From the NCBI RefSeq assembly GCF_016102285.1, contig NZ_JACFOY010000001.1:1426001-1490000 (forward strand): a stretch of DNA of 64,000 nucleotides. Direction: 5' to 3'. The translations under genes were made by a program, and so were the position numbers. Source of the DNA: Bartonella sp. M0177 (GTDB taxonomy: Bacteria > Pseudomonadota > Alphaproteobacteria > Rhizobiales > Rhizobiaceae). The notes under the pieces are model-generated. The model saw nothing but the letters and a program-made list of their open reading frames with translations. It searched no databases and was not told the origin of the DNA. Positions 29,982 to 38,922 of this stretch are shown in pieces; positions within the stretch are counted from its first letter, which is position 1; each line of letters begins with the position of its first letter.

Positions 29982-31157
29982 ATGGAAAAACGTAAAGGGA
30001 TTCCCCTTACCGATATGCAGCGCCTCCATTGGCTGCAATTGATACGTAGTGAAAATGTGGGAGCTGTTACGTTCATTGATCTTATTGAACATTTCGGTTC
30101 GGCAGGTGCGGCACTCGCTGCACTTCCGGAACTGAGTTCCAAAGGAGGCAGAGGAAAGCCTATCAGGATTGCCAGTCGTGAAGATGCAGAGCGTGAACTC
30201 GAACTTGCGGGAAAAATTGGCGCGCGTTTTATCGGTTTGGGTGAACCCGATTATCCTCCCTATTTGCGGGCAATTGAAACACCTCCCCCTCTCATTTTGG
30301 TAAAAGGAAATTGTGATCGGTTTTTTTCTCCCTCTGTGGGCATCGTAGGCTCGCGGAATGCATCGGCTGGCGGTAAAAAACTGACAACACTGTTTGCCCA
30401 TCAGTTAGGGGAAATGGGTTTCACAACAATTTCCGGTTTAGCCCGAGGCATTGATACAGCCGCCCACTCTGCGAGCATTGATACCGGAACAATTGCAGTG
30501 ATGGCGGGAGGAATTGACCATATATATCCGCCGGAAAATAAAGAGTTGTATAACACCATATTGGATAAAGGCGGGGCGATCGTCAGCGAAATGCCCATTG
30601 GAACACAACCCAGAGCTCAGGATTTTCCCCGACGCAACAGAATCATTGCCGGCATGTCACTTGGACTTTTGGTATGCGAAGCAGCAACCCGTTCAGGTTC
30701 CCTGATTACTGCCCGATTGGCCGCAGAAATGGGGCACATCGTTTTTGCAATACCGGGGTCTCCGTTAGATCCTCGTGCACAAGGCACCAATAATCTCATT
30801 AAAGAAGGTGCACTGCTTGTCACCCGTCCGGAAGACATTGCAGAAACACTCACACCTTTATCTCCGTCACAAGATAACAGGCAATTAGCGATATTCGGCG
30901 ATATCGACGAAAACTTTACAGAGTTTTCGCAAAAAACGGTTTTAGATGAAAGCGTGATTGGCAGGGTAGATAAAGACCGTGACGCCGTATTAAATGCTCT
31001 TTCTACAGCGCCGATTGATCTGGAGACGCTCAGTCTTGCATCCGAAGTCCCGATTGACCAAATCTATCTCATTCTAGTCGAATTGGATCTGGCAGGAAAA
31101 CTTATCCGTCACAGTGGCGGCATGGTTTCACTTGCTGTCACTGAGTTTTCTGATTAG
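29982..31157 (+). CDS. dprA: DNA-processing protein DprA
   Basis: Loads RecA on incoming single-stranded DNA in natural transformation; 391 residues. An N-terminal SAM-like region (RLHWLQLIRSENVGAVTF) leads into the Rossmann-like core with VGIVGSRNASAGGK, GLARGIDTAAHSAS, FPRRNRIIAGMSLGLLVCEA and GSLITARLAAEMGH. A C-terminal winged-helix domain follows (DRDAVLNALSTAPIDLETL). Its 3' end overlaps a small frame on the opposite strand. Confidence 0.95.
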   Translation: MEKRKGIPLTDMQRLHWLQLIRSENVGAVTFIDLIEHFGSAGAALAALPELSSKGGRGKPIRIASREDAERELELAGKIGARFIGLGEPDYPPYLRAIETPPPLILVKGNCDRFFSPSVGIVGSRNASAGGKKLTTLFAHQLGEMGFTTISGLARGIDTAAHSASIDTGTIAVMAGGIDHIYPPENKELYNTILDKGGAIVSEMPIGTQPRAQDFPRRNRIIAGMSLGLLVCEAATRSGSLITARLAAEMGHIVFAIPGSPLDPRAQGTNNLIKEGALLVTRPEDIAETLTPLSPSQDNRQLAIFGDIDENFTEFSQKTVLDESVIGRVDKDRDAVLNALSTAPIDLETLSLASEVPIDQIYLILVELDLAGKLIRHSGGMVSLAVTEFSD

Positions 31158-31308
31158 CATCATTATTTTTTAAAATATTTTGTCCTTCTTTGGCGACCAT
31201 GTCCAACAAGAATGCCAGAAACGGCAAATTGACATTTAACGCCATCTCGTTCATTTGTTTAGACATATCGGTTATATAGCCTATGGTTTTCAGGCGTTCT
31301 AGAGGCAT
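31138..31308 (-). CDS. Putative 56-residue protein, unknown
   Basis: A minus-strand frame with a strong GGAGAAG ribosome-binding site 6 bases before the ATG at 31308. It begins MPLERLKTIGYITDMSKQMN and contains NLPFLAFLLDMVAKEGQNIL, an amphipathic helical pattern. Codon use looks coding, and it occupies the space between dprA and topA with a 20-base overlap of the dprA 3' end. Not recognised; possibly a small regulator or adaptor. No competing frame was seen here. Confidence 0.5.
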   Translation of the reverse strand: MPLERLKTIGYITDMSKQMNEMALNVNLPFLAFLLDMVAKEGQNILKNNDANQKTQ

Positions 31309-31554
31309 GTAACTTCTCCTCGTTACGTTAATTCTCCTTATTTTTTACTGTTATGGAGCCAACGTAATAATTTTCATGGTCAACGCGTCATTTTTAATGA
31401 TTATTAGTGATCTTCATTATAATAACGTGTACTTTTTCGTAGTGCAATCATTAGTTGCATATACGTTTTTTTTTCATTTAGCCTTGACCAATGCGATCAA
31501 GCCAGTCAATTGAGAGGAGATAAAAATCATTGGTTCAGGGAAGCGGATATCATT

Positions 31555-34215
31555 ATGGATGTTGTCGTAGTCGAATCACCGGCAAAAGCTAAAACGATCA
31601 ATAAATATCTAGGACCCGATTATAAAGTGCTAGCGTCTTTCGGGCATGTGCGTGATCTACCGGCAAAAGACGGATCGGTATTGCCGGATCAGGATTTTGC
31701 AATGAAGTGGGACACCAGCGCTACCGGTGCGAAACGTCTCGCTGAAATATCAAAAGCTTTGAAAGATGCCGATGGCCTTATTCTGGCAACCGACCCTGAC
31801 CGCGAAGGAGAGGCCATTTCCTGGCATGTTCTTGATGTTTTGCAGCATAAAAAGTTATTAAAGGGCAAACCCGTTAAACGGGTCGTCTTTAACGCCATTA
31901 CGAAACATGCCGTTCTGGAGGCTATGAAGCACCCGCGTGATATCGATATTCCGCTGGTTGATGCATATATGGCAAGACGCGCGCTTGATTATCTCGTTGG
32001 TTTCACATTATCGCCTGTACTTTGGCGGAAATTGCCGGGAGCGCGTTCTGCCGGTCGTGTACAGTCTGTTGCATTGCGTCTTGTTTGCGACCGTGAGTCG
32101 GAAATTGAACATTTCAAGCGCGAAGATTATTGGTCAATAGAAGCTAAACTTGCCACGAAAACTGACGAAAGTTTCATGGCAAGATTAACGGCATTCAACC
32201 AGAAAAAGCTCGCGAAACTTGATATAAAAAGCGAACAACAAGCTGAAACCATTCGCAGCATGCTGGATGGTGCCGATTATCGCACCACAAGTGTCGAATC
32301 AAAGCCGACAAAGCGTAATCCGGTTCCCCCTTTCACAACATCAACATTACAACAAGCCGCTTCCTCGAAACTTGGTTTCTCTGCTTCACGCACAATGCAG
32401 GTTGCCCAAAAGCTCTATGAAGGTATTGATATAGGTGGAGAGACAACCGGTCTTATCACCTATATGCGTACTGACGGTGTTCAAATCGCACCGGAAGCAA
32501 TCGAGGCTGCAAGAAAAGCAATTCAAGACACATTCGGCGGAAATTATGTGCCTGAAAAGCCGCGTTTTTATTCGACCAAGGCGAAAAATGCTCAAGAAGC
32601 CCACGAAGCCATTCGCCCGACAGATTTCAAAAGAAAACCTGAAGATATCAGGAAATATCTCGATAGTGATCAATTCAAGCTTTATGAACTCGTATGGAAA
32701 AGAGCCATTGCAAGCCAGATGAAACCTGCCGATATCGAACGGAAAACTGTCGAGATCGAGGCAATCAAAGGTTCTGATCGTGCAAATTTGAGAGCCGTCG
32801 GGTCAGTGATAAAATTCGACGGTTTCATAGCAGCTTATCTTGATCAAAAAGACGATGATACGGCTGATGGCGAAGACTCTGTACGTCTTCCGGCAATGAC
32901 AGCAGACGAAAAGCTGAAAAAAGTTTCCATTGAAGCTCTGAAACACACAACCGAACCCCCTGCCCGCTACACTGAAGCAACGCTTATTAAAAAGTTGGAA
33001 GAATTGGGAATTGGTCGCCCGTCAACTTACGCATCTACGCTTGGAACATTGCGTGACCGTGATTATGTCACGATCGAGAAACGTAAACTTATCCCGCAAG
33101 CCAAAGGGCGCATTGTTACAGCTTTCCTTGAAAATTTCTTCAACCGCTATGTCGAATATGATTTCACTGCCGATCTTGAAGAAAAGCTGGACCTGATTTC
33201 CGATGGCAAACTTTCTTGGAAAGACGTTCTACGCGAATTCTGGGACGCTTTTAACGCCTCGGTTGCCGACATTAAAGAGTTGCGGGTAAGCAATGTCCTC
33301 GATGTATTGAATGATGCACTTGCTCCGCTTGCGTTTCCGCCGCGGGAAGATGGCAGTGATCCACGCTCCTGTCCGCTTTGCCATGAAGGTCGCTTGTCAC
33401 TCAAACTCGGGCGTTACGGCGCATTTGTCGGCTGCTCGAATTATCCCGAATGCAAATATACAAGGCAATTGGGGAGTGACGACACTTCCAACGGTGAAAA
33501 CGCGCAAACCGATGGACCGACGATACTTGGAAAAGATCCCGGCACCGGCGAGGATGTCACGCTTAAAACCGGTCGGTTCGGCCCCTATGTCGAGTGTAAA
33601 CATGGCGAGGAAGTGAAACGCGCCGGTCTGCCAAAAAGTTGGACACCAAACGAACTGAATTTGGAAAAAGCTCTGGCACTCTTATCCTTGCCAAGAGAAG
33701 TTGGTATCCACCCCGAAAATGGTAAGCCGATTATTGCCGCAATTGGTCGATATGGGCCTTACGTCTCCTGTGACGGGCAATATGCCAACCTTGAAACACC
33801 CGAAGAAGTGTTTGACATTGGCATCAATCGGGCTGTTACTGTTCTGGCTGAAAAACAGGCACGTGGTGGCTCTCGCCGCGGTTCCACACCTAAAGCTCTG
33901 GCAACACTCGGAGAACATCCGGACGGTGGAGAGGTAACTGTACGTGATGGGCGCTATGGGCCATATGTCAATTGGGGAAAAATTAATGCGACACTGCCAA
34001 AGGGCAAAGATCCGGCATCGGTCACCTTGGCCGAGGCTTTGGAACTCATTGCACAAAAAGCAGCATCTCCCAAAAATGGCCGTAAAGGTGCTGTAAAGAA
34101 ATCACAAGCAAAAGCTGGAACGACAAAAAAGACTGCTACAAAAAAGACTGCCACAAAAAAAACGACAGCGAAAACTGAAGCAAGCAAAAAGACAACCTCC
34201 AAAAAAGGTGAATAA
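31555..34215 (+). CDS. topA: DNA topoisomerase I
   Basis: Relaxes negative supercoils; 886 residues. The Toprim start is VVVVESPAKAKTINKYLGP and the catalytic Tyr is in GLITYMRTDGVQIA near residue 300. The C-terminal part holds one four-Cys zinc ribbon (CPLC...CSNYPEC) and TopC repeats, then a low-complexity tail of KKTATKK-type repeats for DNA binding. ATG 31555 (MDVVVVESPAKAK) is chosen; an upstream start at 31510 would add an unconserved N-terminus. rnr follows 30 bases on, so a topA-rnr operon is likely. Confidence 0.97.
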   Translation: MDVVVVESPAKAKTINKYLGPDYKVLASFGHVRDLPAKDGSVLPDQDFAMKWDTSATGAKRLAEISKALKDADGLILATDPDREGEAISWHVLDVLQHKKLLKGKPVKRVVFNAITKHAVLEAMKHPRDIDIPLVDAYMARRALDYLVGFTLSPVLWRKLPGARSAGRVQSVALRLVCDRESEIEHFKREDYWSIEAKLATKTDESFMARLTAFNQKKLAKLDIKSEQQAETIRSMLDGADYRTTSVESKPTKRNPVPPFTTSTLQQAASSKLGFSASRTMQVAQKLYEGIDIGGETTGLITYMRTDGVQIAPEAIEAARKAIQDTFGGNYVPEKPRFYSTKAKNAQEAHEAIRPTDFKRKPEDIRKYLDSDQFKLYELVWKRAIASQMKPADIERKTVEIEAIKGSDRANLRAVGSVIKFDGFIAAYLDQKDDDTADGEDSVRLPAMTADEKLKKVSIEALKHTTEPPARYTEATLIKKLEELGIGRPSTYASTLGTLRDRDYVTIEKRKLIPQAKGRIVTAFLENFFNRYVEYDFTADLEEKLDLISDGKLSWKDVLREFWDAFNASVADIKELRVSNVLDVLNDALAPLAFPPREDGSDPRSCPLCHEGRLSLKLGRYGAFVGCSNYPECKYTRQLGSDDTSNGENAQTDGPTILGKDPGTGEDVTLKTGRFGPYVECKHGEEVKRAGLPKSWTPNELNLEKALALLSLPREVGIHPENGKPIIAAIGRYGPYVSCDGQYANLETPEEVFDIGINRAVTVLAEKQARGGSRRGSTPKALATLGEHPDGGEVTVRDGRYGPYVNWGKINATLPKGKDPASVTLAEALELIAQKAASPKNGRKGAVKKSQAKAGTTKKTATKKTATKKTTAKTEASKKTTSKKGE

Positions 34216-34245
34216 CCCGTCAAACGGCGGGATGGAAAACAAGCT

Positions 34246-36504
34246 ATGAAACAACATCCCGACGTTGACCGGAAAAGTTCTCATCTCCCTACAAAGGACG
34301 ATATTCTCTCTTTCATTCGGGAAAACCCGAATTTGTCGGGAAAGCGGGAACTTGCCAAAGCTTTCAACCTCAAGGGGGATGCGCGAATTTGGTTAAAAGA
34401 TCTTCTGCGTGAACTCAAAGCCGAAGGCATCGTTGCTAAACAGCGTAATAAATTAGTTCCCAAACACACTCTGCCGCCTGTTACGCTTATTGATATTAAA
34501 GGTCGTGATCGTGACGGCGGTTTTATTGCCTTTCCGAGCGATTGGGATGGCGAAGATGCGCCCATGGTCTCACTCCATCCGGCAAAGCATACCAAGGGAC
34601 CGGCTATTGGCGTAGGGGATAGAGTTCTAGCCAAAATTTTTCGTAACAAAAGAAAAGATGGCCCCGCTTATACCGCTCGTGCAATCAAAAAAATCGATAG
34701 ACAGGAACTCACTACAATGGGAGTTCTTCGTGATATTGGCAAAGGTAAATGGCGTTTGGAGCCGATCGACCGGAAAGCTTCCGAAATAGCTGTCGATTTG
34801 CCGCCGGATAGTGAAGCAAAATCCGGCGATCTCGTAGAGGTCGAAATCGGGCGCGACAAGCATTACGGTTTAAAGCGCGGAAAAGTAACAGCAATTCTCG
34901 GAAGTATCGATAGCGAAAAAGCTTTGTCAATGATTGCGATTATCTCGCATGATATCCCTTATATTTTTCCCGAACGTGTACTTGCAGAGGCTGAGGCTGC
35001 CAAACCTGCTACGATGGACAATCGTGAAGATTGGCGCGATCTCCCGCTCGTCACTATTGATCCGGAAGATGCAAAAGATCACGATGATGCCGTTTACGCA
35101 GAAATGGATACTAGCGAGGACAATAAAGGTGGCTTTATTGTCGTAGTCGCGATTGCCGATGTCGGCTATTACGTCCGTCCCGATAGTGCACTCGATAAAG
35201 AAGCACTCAAACGTGGCAATTCGGTTTATTTTCCCGATCGCGTTGTGCCAATGTTGCCCGAACGCATTTCCAACAATCTATGTTCGTTGCGAGAAGGAGA
35301 AGACCGTCCGGCTATCGCTGTGCGTATGATTTTTGATGATCAGGGGAAAAAACGCGGCCATAGTTTTCACCGTGTCATGATGCGTTCTGCTGCAAAACTC
35401 TCTTATGTACAGACGCAAAAAGCAATAGACGGAAAGCCGGATGAAAAGACTTCTCCGATAGTTGAAAATGTTTTGAAACCTCTTTGGGCAGCCTATGATG
35501 CGTTAAAAAAGGCGCGCGACAAACGGCAGCCGCTGGAGCTCGATCTTCCTGAACGGAAAATCATTCTTGACGAAAACGGCCGCATTAAAGATGTGGTTGT
35601 TCCGCCGCGGCTTGATGCCCATAAGCTTATTGAAGAATTTATGATTCAAGCCAATGTATCGGCCGCCGAGACTCTCAAATCCAAGCACCAGCCCCTGATC
35701 TATCGTATTCACGACCAACCTTCGCTTGCAAAACAGGAAGGATTGCGCGAATTTTTGCATTCACTTGGTTTATCGCTCTCTCGAAGCGCCGAACTGACAC
35801 CCGAGCGCTTCAACAAAATCCTTGAACATGTAAAAGATACAGACCAGCAAGAGCTCGTCAATCAGGTGGTCTTGCGTACACAATCCCAAGCGGAATATGC
35901 TCCCGAAAATATAGGTCATTTCGGGCTAAATTTACGTAATTATGCACATTTTACGTCTCCCATTCGCCGTTATGCGGACCTGACTGTCCACCGCGCATTG
36001 ATCCGTTCATTGAAGTTCGGCAATGATGGTTTAACAGATGAAGAAGAAAAGAATCTTGATGAAATTGCTGTTGCAATTTCTCTCACCGAGCGACGTGCAA
36101 TGGCCGCAGAACGGGAAACGATAGATCGCCTTGTCGCTCACTTTCTTGCCGATAAGATAGGTGCTGAATTTACAGGTCGTATCGCCGGTGTAACAAAATC
36201 CGGTTTATTCATATCGCTTGACCGCCTTGGAGCCGACGGCTTCACGCCCATTTCAACTCTGGCAACAGACTATTATATTTTTGATGAAGCGAGACACGCT
36301 TTGATCGGCGAAAAGAGCCATAAAGGCTACCAATTGGGTGACAGCGTCAATGTGCGTCTTGTCGAAGCCCAGCCAATTGCCGGCGCATTACGCTTCGAAA
36401 TGTTGAGCGCTCCACGACCAATGGCGTTTTCGCCTGTATCTCATCATAAAGCCAGAACAGGTGCACGTCGTTTTAACCGTTCAGCACGAAGAAGCAGAGC
36501 GTAA
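34246..36504 (+). CDS. rnr: Ribonuclease R
   Basis: 3'-5' exoribonuclease of the RNB family, 752 residues. An N-terminal winged-helix region and cold-shock domains lead to the RNB active site TIDPEDAKDHDDAVYAE (catalytic Asp cluster near residue 275). Further RNB blocks include MLPERISNNLCSLREGEDR and FTSPIRRYADLTVHR. A C-terminal S1 domain (FTGRIAGVTKSGLFISL) and a basic tail ending RRSRA follow. It sits directly after topA. Confidence 0.95.
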   Translation: MKQHPDVDRKSSHLPTKDDILSFIRENPNLSGKRELAKAFNLKGDARIWLKDLLRELKAEGIVAKQRNKLVPKHTLPPVTLIDIKGRDRDGGFIAFPSDWDGEDAPMVSLHPAKHTKGPAIGVGDRVLAKIFRNKRKDGPAYTARAIKKIDRQELTTMGVLRDIGKGKWRLEPIDRKASEIAVDLPPDSEAKSGDLVEVEIGRDKHYGLKRGKVTAILGSIDSEKALSMIAIISHDIPYIFPERVLAEAEAAKPATMDNREDWRDLPLVTIDPEDAKDHDDAVYAEMDTSEDNKGGFIVVVAIADVGYYVRPDSALDKEALKRGNSVYFPDRVVPMLPERISNNLCSLREGEDRPAIAVRMIFDDQGKKRGHSFHRVMMRSAAKLSYVQTQKAIDGKPDEKTSPIVENVLKPLWAAYDALKKARDKRQPLELDLPERKIILDENGRIKDVVVPPRLDAHKLIEEFMIQANVSAAETLKSKHQPLIYRIHDQPSLAKQEGLREFLHSLGLSLSRSAELTPERFNKILEHVKDTDQQELVNQVVLRTQSQAEYAPENIGHFGLNLRNYAHFTSPIRRYADLTVHRALIRSLKFGNDGLTDEEEKNLDEIAVAISLTERRAMAAERETIDRLVAHFLADKIGAEFTGRIAGVTKSGLFISLDRLGADGFTPISTLATDYYIFDEARHALIGEKSHKGYQLGDSVNVRLVEAQPIAGALRFEMLSAPRPMAFSPVSHHKARTGARRFNRSARRSRA

Positions 36505-36796
36505 AGCAATGGGATGTTTGTTCAATGACCTTCGGTTTTTCCTAATGAACCGAAAGATTATCAAATCAACTAACAAAGATTAAAGAGTGGTCATCGTGGC
36601 AACAGATAATCATCAAATACCCCGAAAATTGACTTGAACAAACAGAGTAGTTAAATTTGGTCATAACCAAATTTATGAAAATAAACTCATAAATAACAAA
36701 GAAGGATTGATCAGCCTTATTCTAGCCTCCCAAGCGATTTTAAAAGATAACGCTTTCCTTTTCCCGATTTTATAAGAGATAACCAGTTAATCTATC

Positions 36797-37969
36797 ATGC
36801 AGCCTGATCGTCCCTCACAGAATTTGAAGCCATGGCGCGCAATATTTGCCGCCACTGCTACAATTGGAGCAGTGGGAATGGCATTGGGGCTCGGGACCCA
36901 ACTTATTTCTATTCTCATGGCTGCCCGGGGTTTTTCCAGTAGTGTGATCGGTTACAGCGGAACTGTGGGGGGGATTGCAACAATTATTGCTGCCGTCTTT
37001 ACAGCACGAATTGCCAAAAAACTCGGTGTCGCGCGTTCCATACTGACGATGATGTGCGTCGGATGTGCAAGCTTTTTAGGATTTTATTATTTCGAATCGA
37101 TTTTTATCTGGTTCGTTTTGCGCTTCACCTTACATTTTGCCATTACGGTGATGTTTATCCTTTCCGAATTCTGGGTAAATAGCTCTGCTCCGCCTGCTAA
37201 ACGCGGCACGATTCTTGCGATATATGCGATTACACTCGGGCTTGGGTTTACTATCGGCCCTACCCTTCTTGCCCATGTAGGAAGTCAAGGTTTCACCCCA
37301 TTCGGCACGGCCTGTATTCTGATTGCTCTTGCAGCAATTCCGATTGTTATGGCCTGGAACTTAAGTCCGACATTCAAGGATAGCGACCACGTTGCTTTTA
37401 TCCGCTATATTTTTGCTGTGCCAAGTTCAACTATGGCCGTACTTGTTTACGGTGCAATACAGATGGGCGCATTAACGCTTATTACCCCCTTCAGTCTAAA
37501 TCTCGGCTATAGCGAGAGTGAAGCTGCCAAATTCATGTCCATACTTGCATTGGGAAATGTTCTCCTGCTTATTCCGATAGGTATTATCAGCGATTTTGTT
37601 ACGGACAGACGCTATCCCTTGATGGGCTGTGCAATCATCGGCTTGATTGGCACTTTATTGATTCCCTGGATTGCCGAGGTCAAATGGCTGCTTATTCTTG
37701 ATCTTTTTATTTTGGGGGGAGTTTCGGCTGGCCTCTATACAATAGGTCTGGCGCAATTAGGCGCACGCCTCAAGGGATTCGAACTTGCTGCAGCCAATTC
37801 AGCCTTTATTTTTTGCTATGGCATCGGAATGCTTGTCGGGCCGACGGCAATCGGAAAAGCGATGGATCTCTTTCCACCTTTCGGCTTTTCGAACACAATG
37901 GCCACATTTTTCGGACTTTATATCATTTTAGTGGTCTCAAGAGTTGTGTTAAAGCTAATCCGCTCTTGA
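36797..37969 (+). CDS. MFS transporter (YcaD/UMF-like), substrate unknown
   Basis: A 390-residue major facilitator protein with about 12 hydrophobic segments. LGTQLISILMAARGFSSSVI and TARIAKKLGVARSIL mark TM1-3. The second half has ISDFVTDRRYPLMG, a degenerate MFS loop. The gene lies between rnr and rpmG, a position held by similar MFS genes in related genomes. The substrate cannot be inferred. Confidence 0.82.
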   Translation: MQPDRPSQNLKPWRAIFAATATIGAVGMALGLGTQLISILMAARGFSSSVIGYSGTVGGIATIIAAVFTARIAKKLGVARSILTMMCVGCASFLGFYYFESIFIWFVLRFTLHFAITVMFILSEFWVNSSAPPAKRGTILAIYAITLGLGFTIGPTLLAHVGSQGFTPFGTACILIALAAIPIVMAWNLSPTFKDSDHVAFIRYIFAVPSSTMAVLVYGAIQMGALTLITPFSLNLGYSESEAAKFMSILALGNVLLLIPIGIISDFVTDRRYPLMGCAIIGLIGTLLIPWIAEVKWLLILDLFILGGVSAGLYTIGLAQLGARLKGFELAAANSAFIFCYGIGMLVGPTAIGKAMDLFPPFGFSNTMATFFGLYIILVVSRVVLKLIRS

Positions 37970-38073
37970 CTTTTTGTACAACATCCTTAGTGTCGCGGCA
38001 AAATCCACGTGAACCGGAATGATATATCCGGTTTGAAGGTGGTCGTTTTATTTTTAGGAACAGGATCCTTATT

Positions 38074-38241
38074 ATGGCTAAAGCAGCATCCATTAAAATC
38101 AAGCTTTTGTCGACTGCAGATACCGGTTTTTTCTATGTTACAAAGAAAAATAGCCGCACAATGACAGAAAAAATGACAAAACGTAAATATGACCCGATTG
38201 CAAAAAAGCATGTCGAGTTCAAAGAAACAAAAATCAAGTAA
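38074..38241 (+). CDS. rpmG: 50S ribosomal protein L33
   Basis: A 55-residue basic protein. It starts [20 protein letters not shown] and contains [14 protein letters not shown] and [20 protein letters not shown], the L33 pattern. This form has no cysteines, so it is the zinc-free type. A strong terminator follows 20 bases later. Confidence 0.96.
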   Translation: MAKAASIKIKLLSTADTGFFYVTKKNSRTMTEKMTKRKYDPIAKKHVEFKETKIK

Positions 38242-38260
38242 TTGATTTTTTTCAATTAAA

Positions 38261-38294
38261 AGAGCCGCTTTTCTCCGGAAGAGCGGCTTTTTTA
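38261..38294 (+). terminator. Rho-independent terminator of rpmG
   Basis: AGCCGCT (38263-38269, flanked by more pairing) and AGCGGCT (38282-38288) form a GC-rich stem followed by a run of T residues. Confidence 0.88.
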
Positions 38295-38922
38295 TTAGCT
38301 GATTTTTAATTATCAGGCTAAATTGCCTTTATTATTTCGGTAATTTTCCTCACCTTTTTATCGATTTGCCCTCATCTCTTATTAATATTTGACGATTTGA
38401 TTATCCGTCTGATTAATGACTGCGATTGTGCACATTCAAAACCTTGCCCGTTCTTTTATAGGTAGAACGCTCCAATCACTTTCGTAAACTTCCCGATTCT
38501 TTTCATGGAAATAGTTGATTACAAATGAATGGACATCGCTCCATAACATCAATTTTTTCAGTGCCCTTTTCACACGCCAAAAAGCACAATTGGTTTAAAC
38601 GGACACTATTGATATTATCATCAATATTTTAAAGAGCTGAACTGTTTCTGCTTATCCGCATGTATCTGCTTATCTGCAGGTAATGGCATAATTTGAACGG
38701 CTACTGTCAAGCCAAATTTACCGAAAGAGCCGCTGATCGCGTGATCGAACGGGAATTCACAAAACGATACCGACAAGCTGACGGCTACAGCCGCTCGGTT
38801 AACAACGCCATAGCGGAATTTTTTGAAGATAGCGGCCATCTGCAATTGCACCCGCAGAAAACTAGTCCGGATCACCACTGTCTTGAGATGATCGCGGAAT
38901 GTTTTGCCTCGCTATTCCGGTT
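38295..38922. other. Intergenic region, possible decayed fragment at right end
   Basis: About 630 bases between the rpmG terminator and the end of the L,D-transpeptidase gene. A plus-strand frame from about 38693 has a coding-like hydrophilic composition (AKFTERAADRVIEREFTKR) but overlaps the minus-strand transpeptidase 3' end and matches nothing known. It may be a decayed fragment. Confidence 0.35.
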
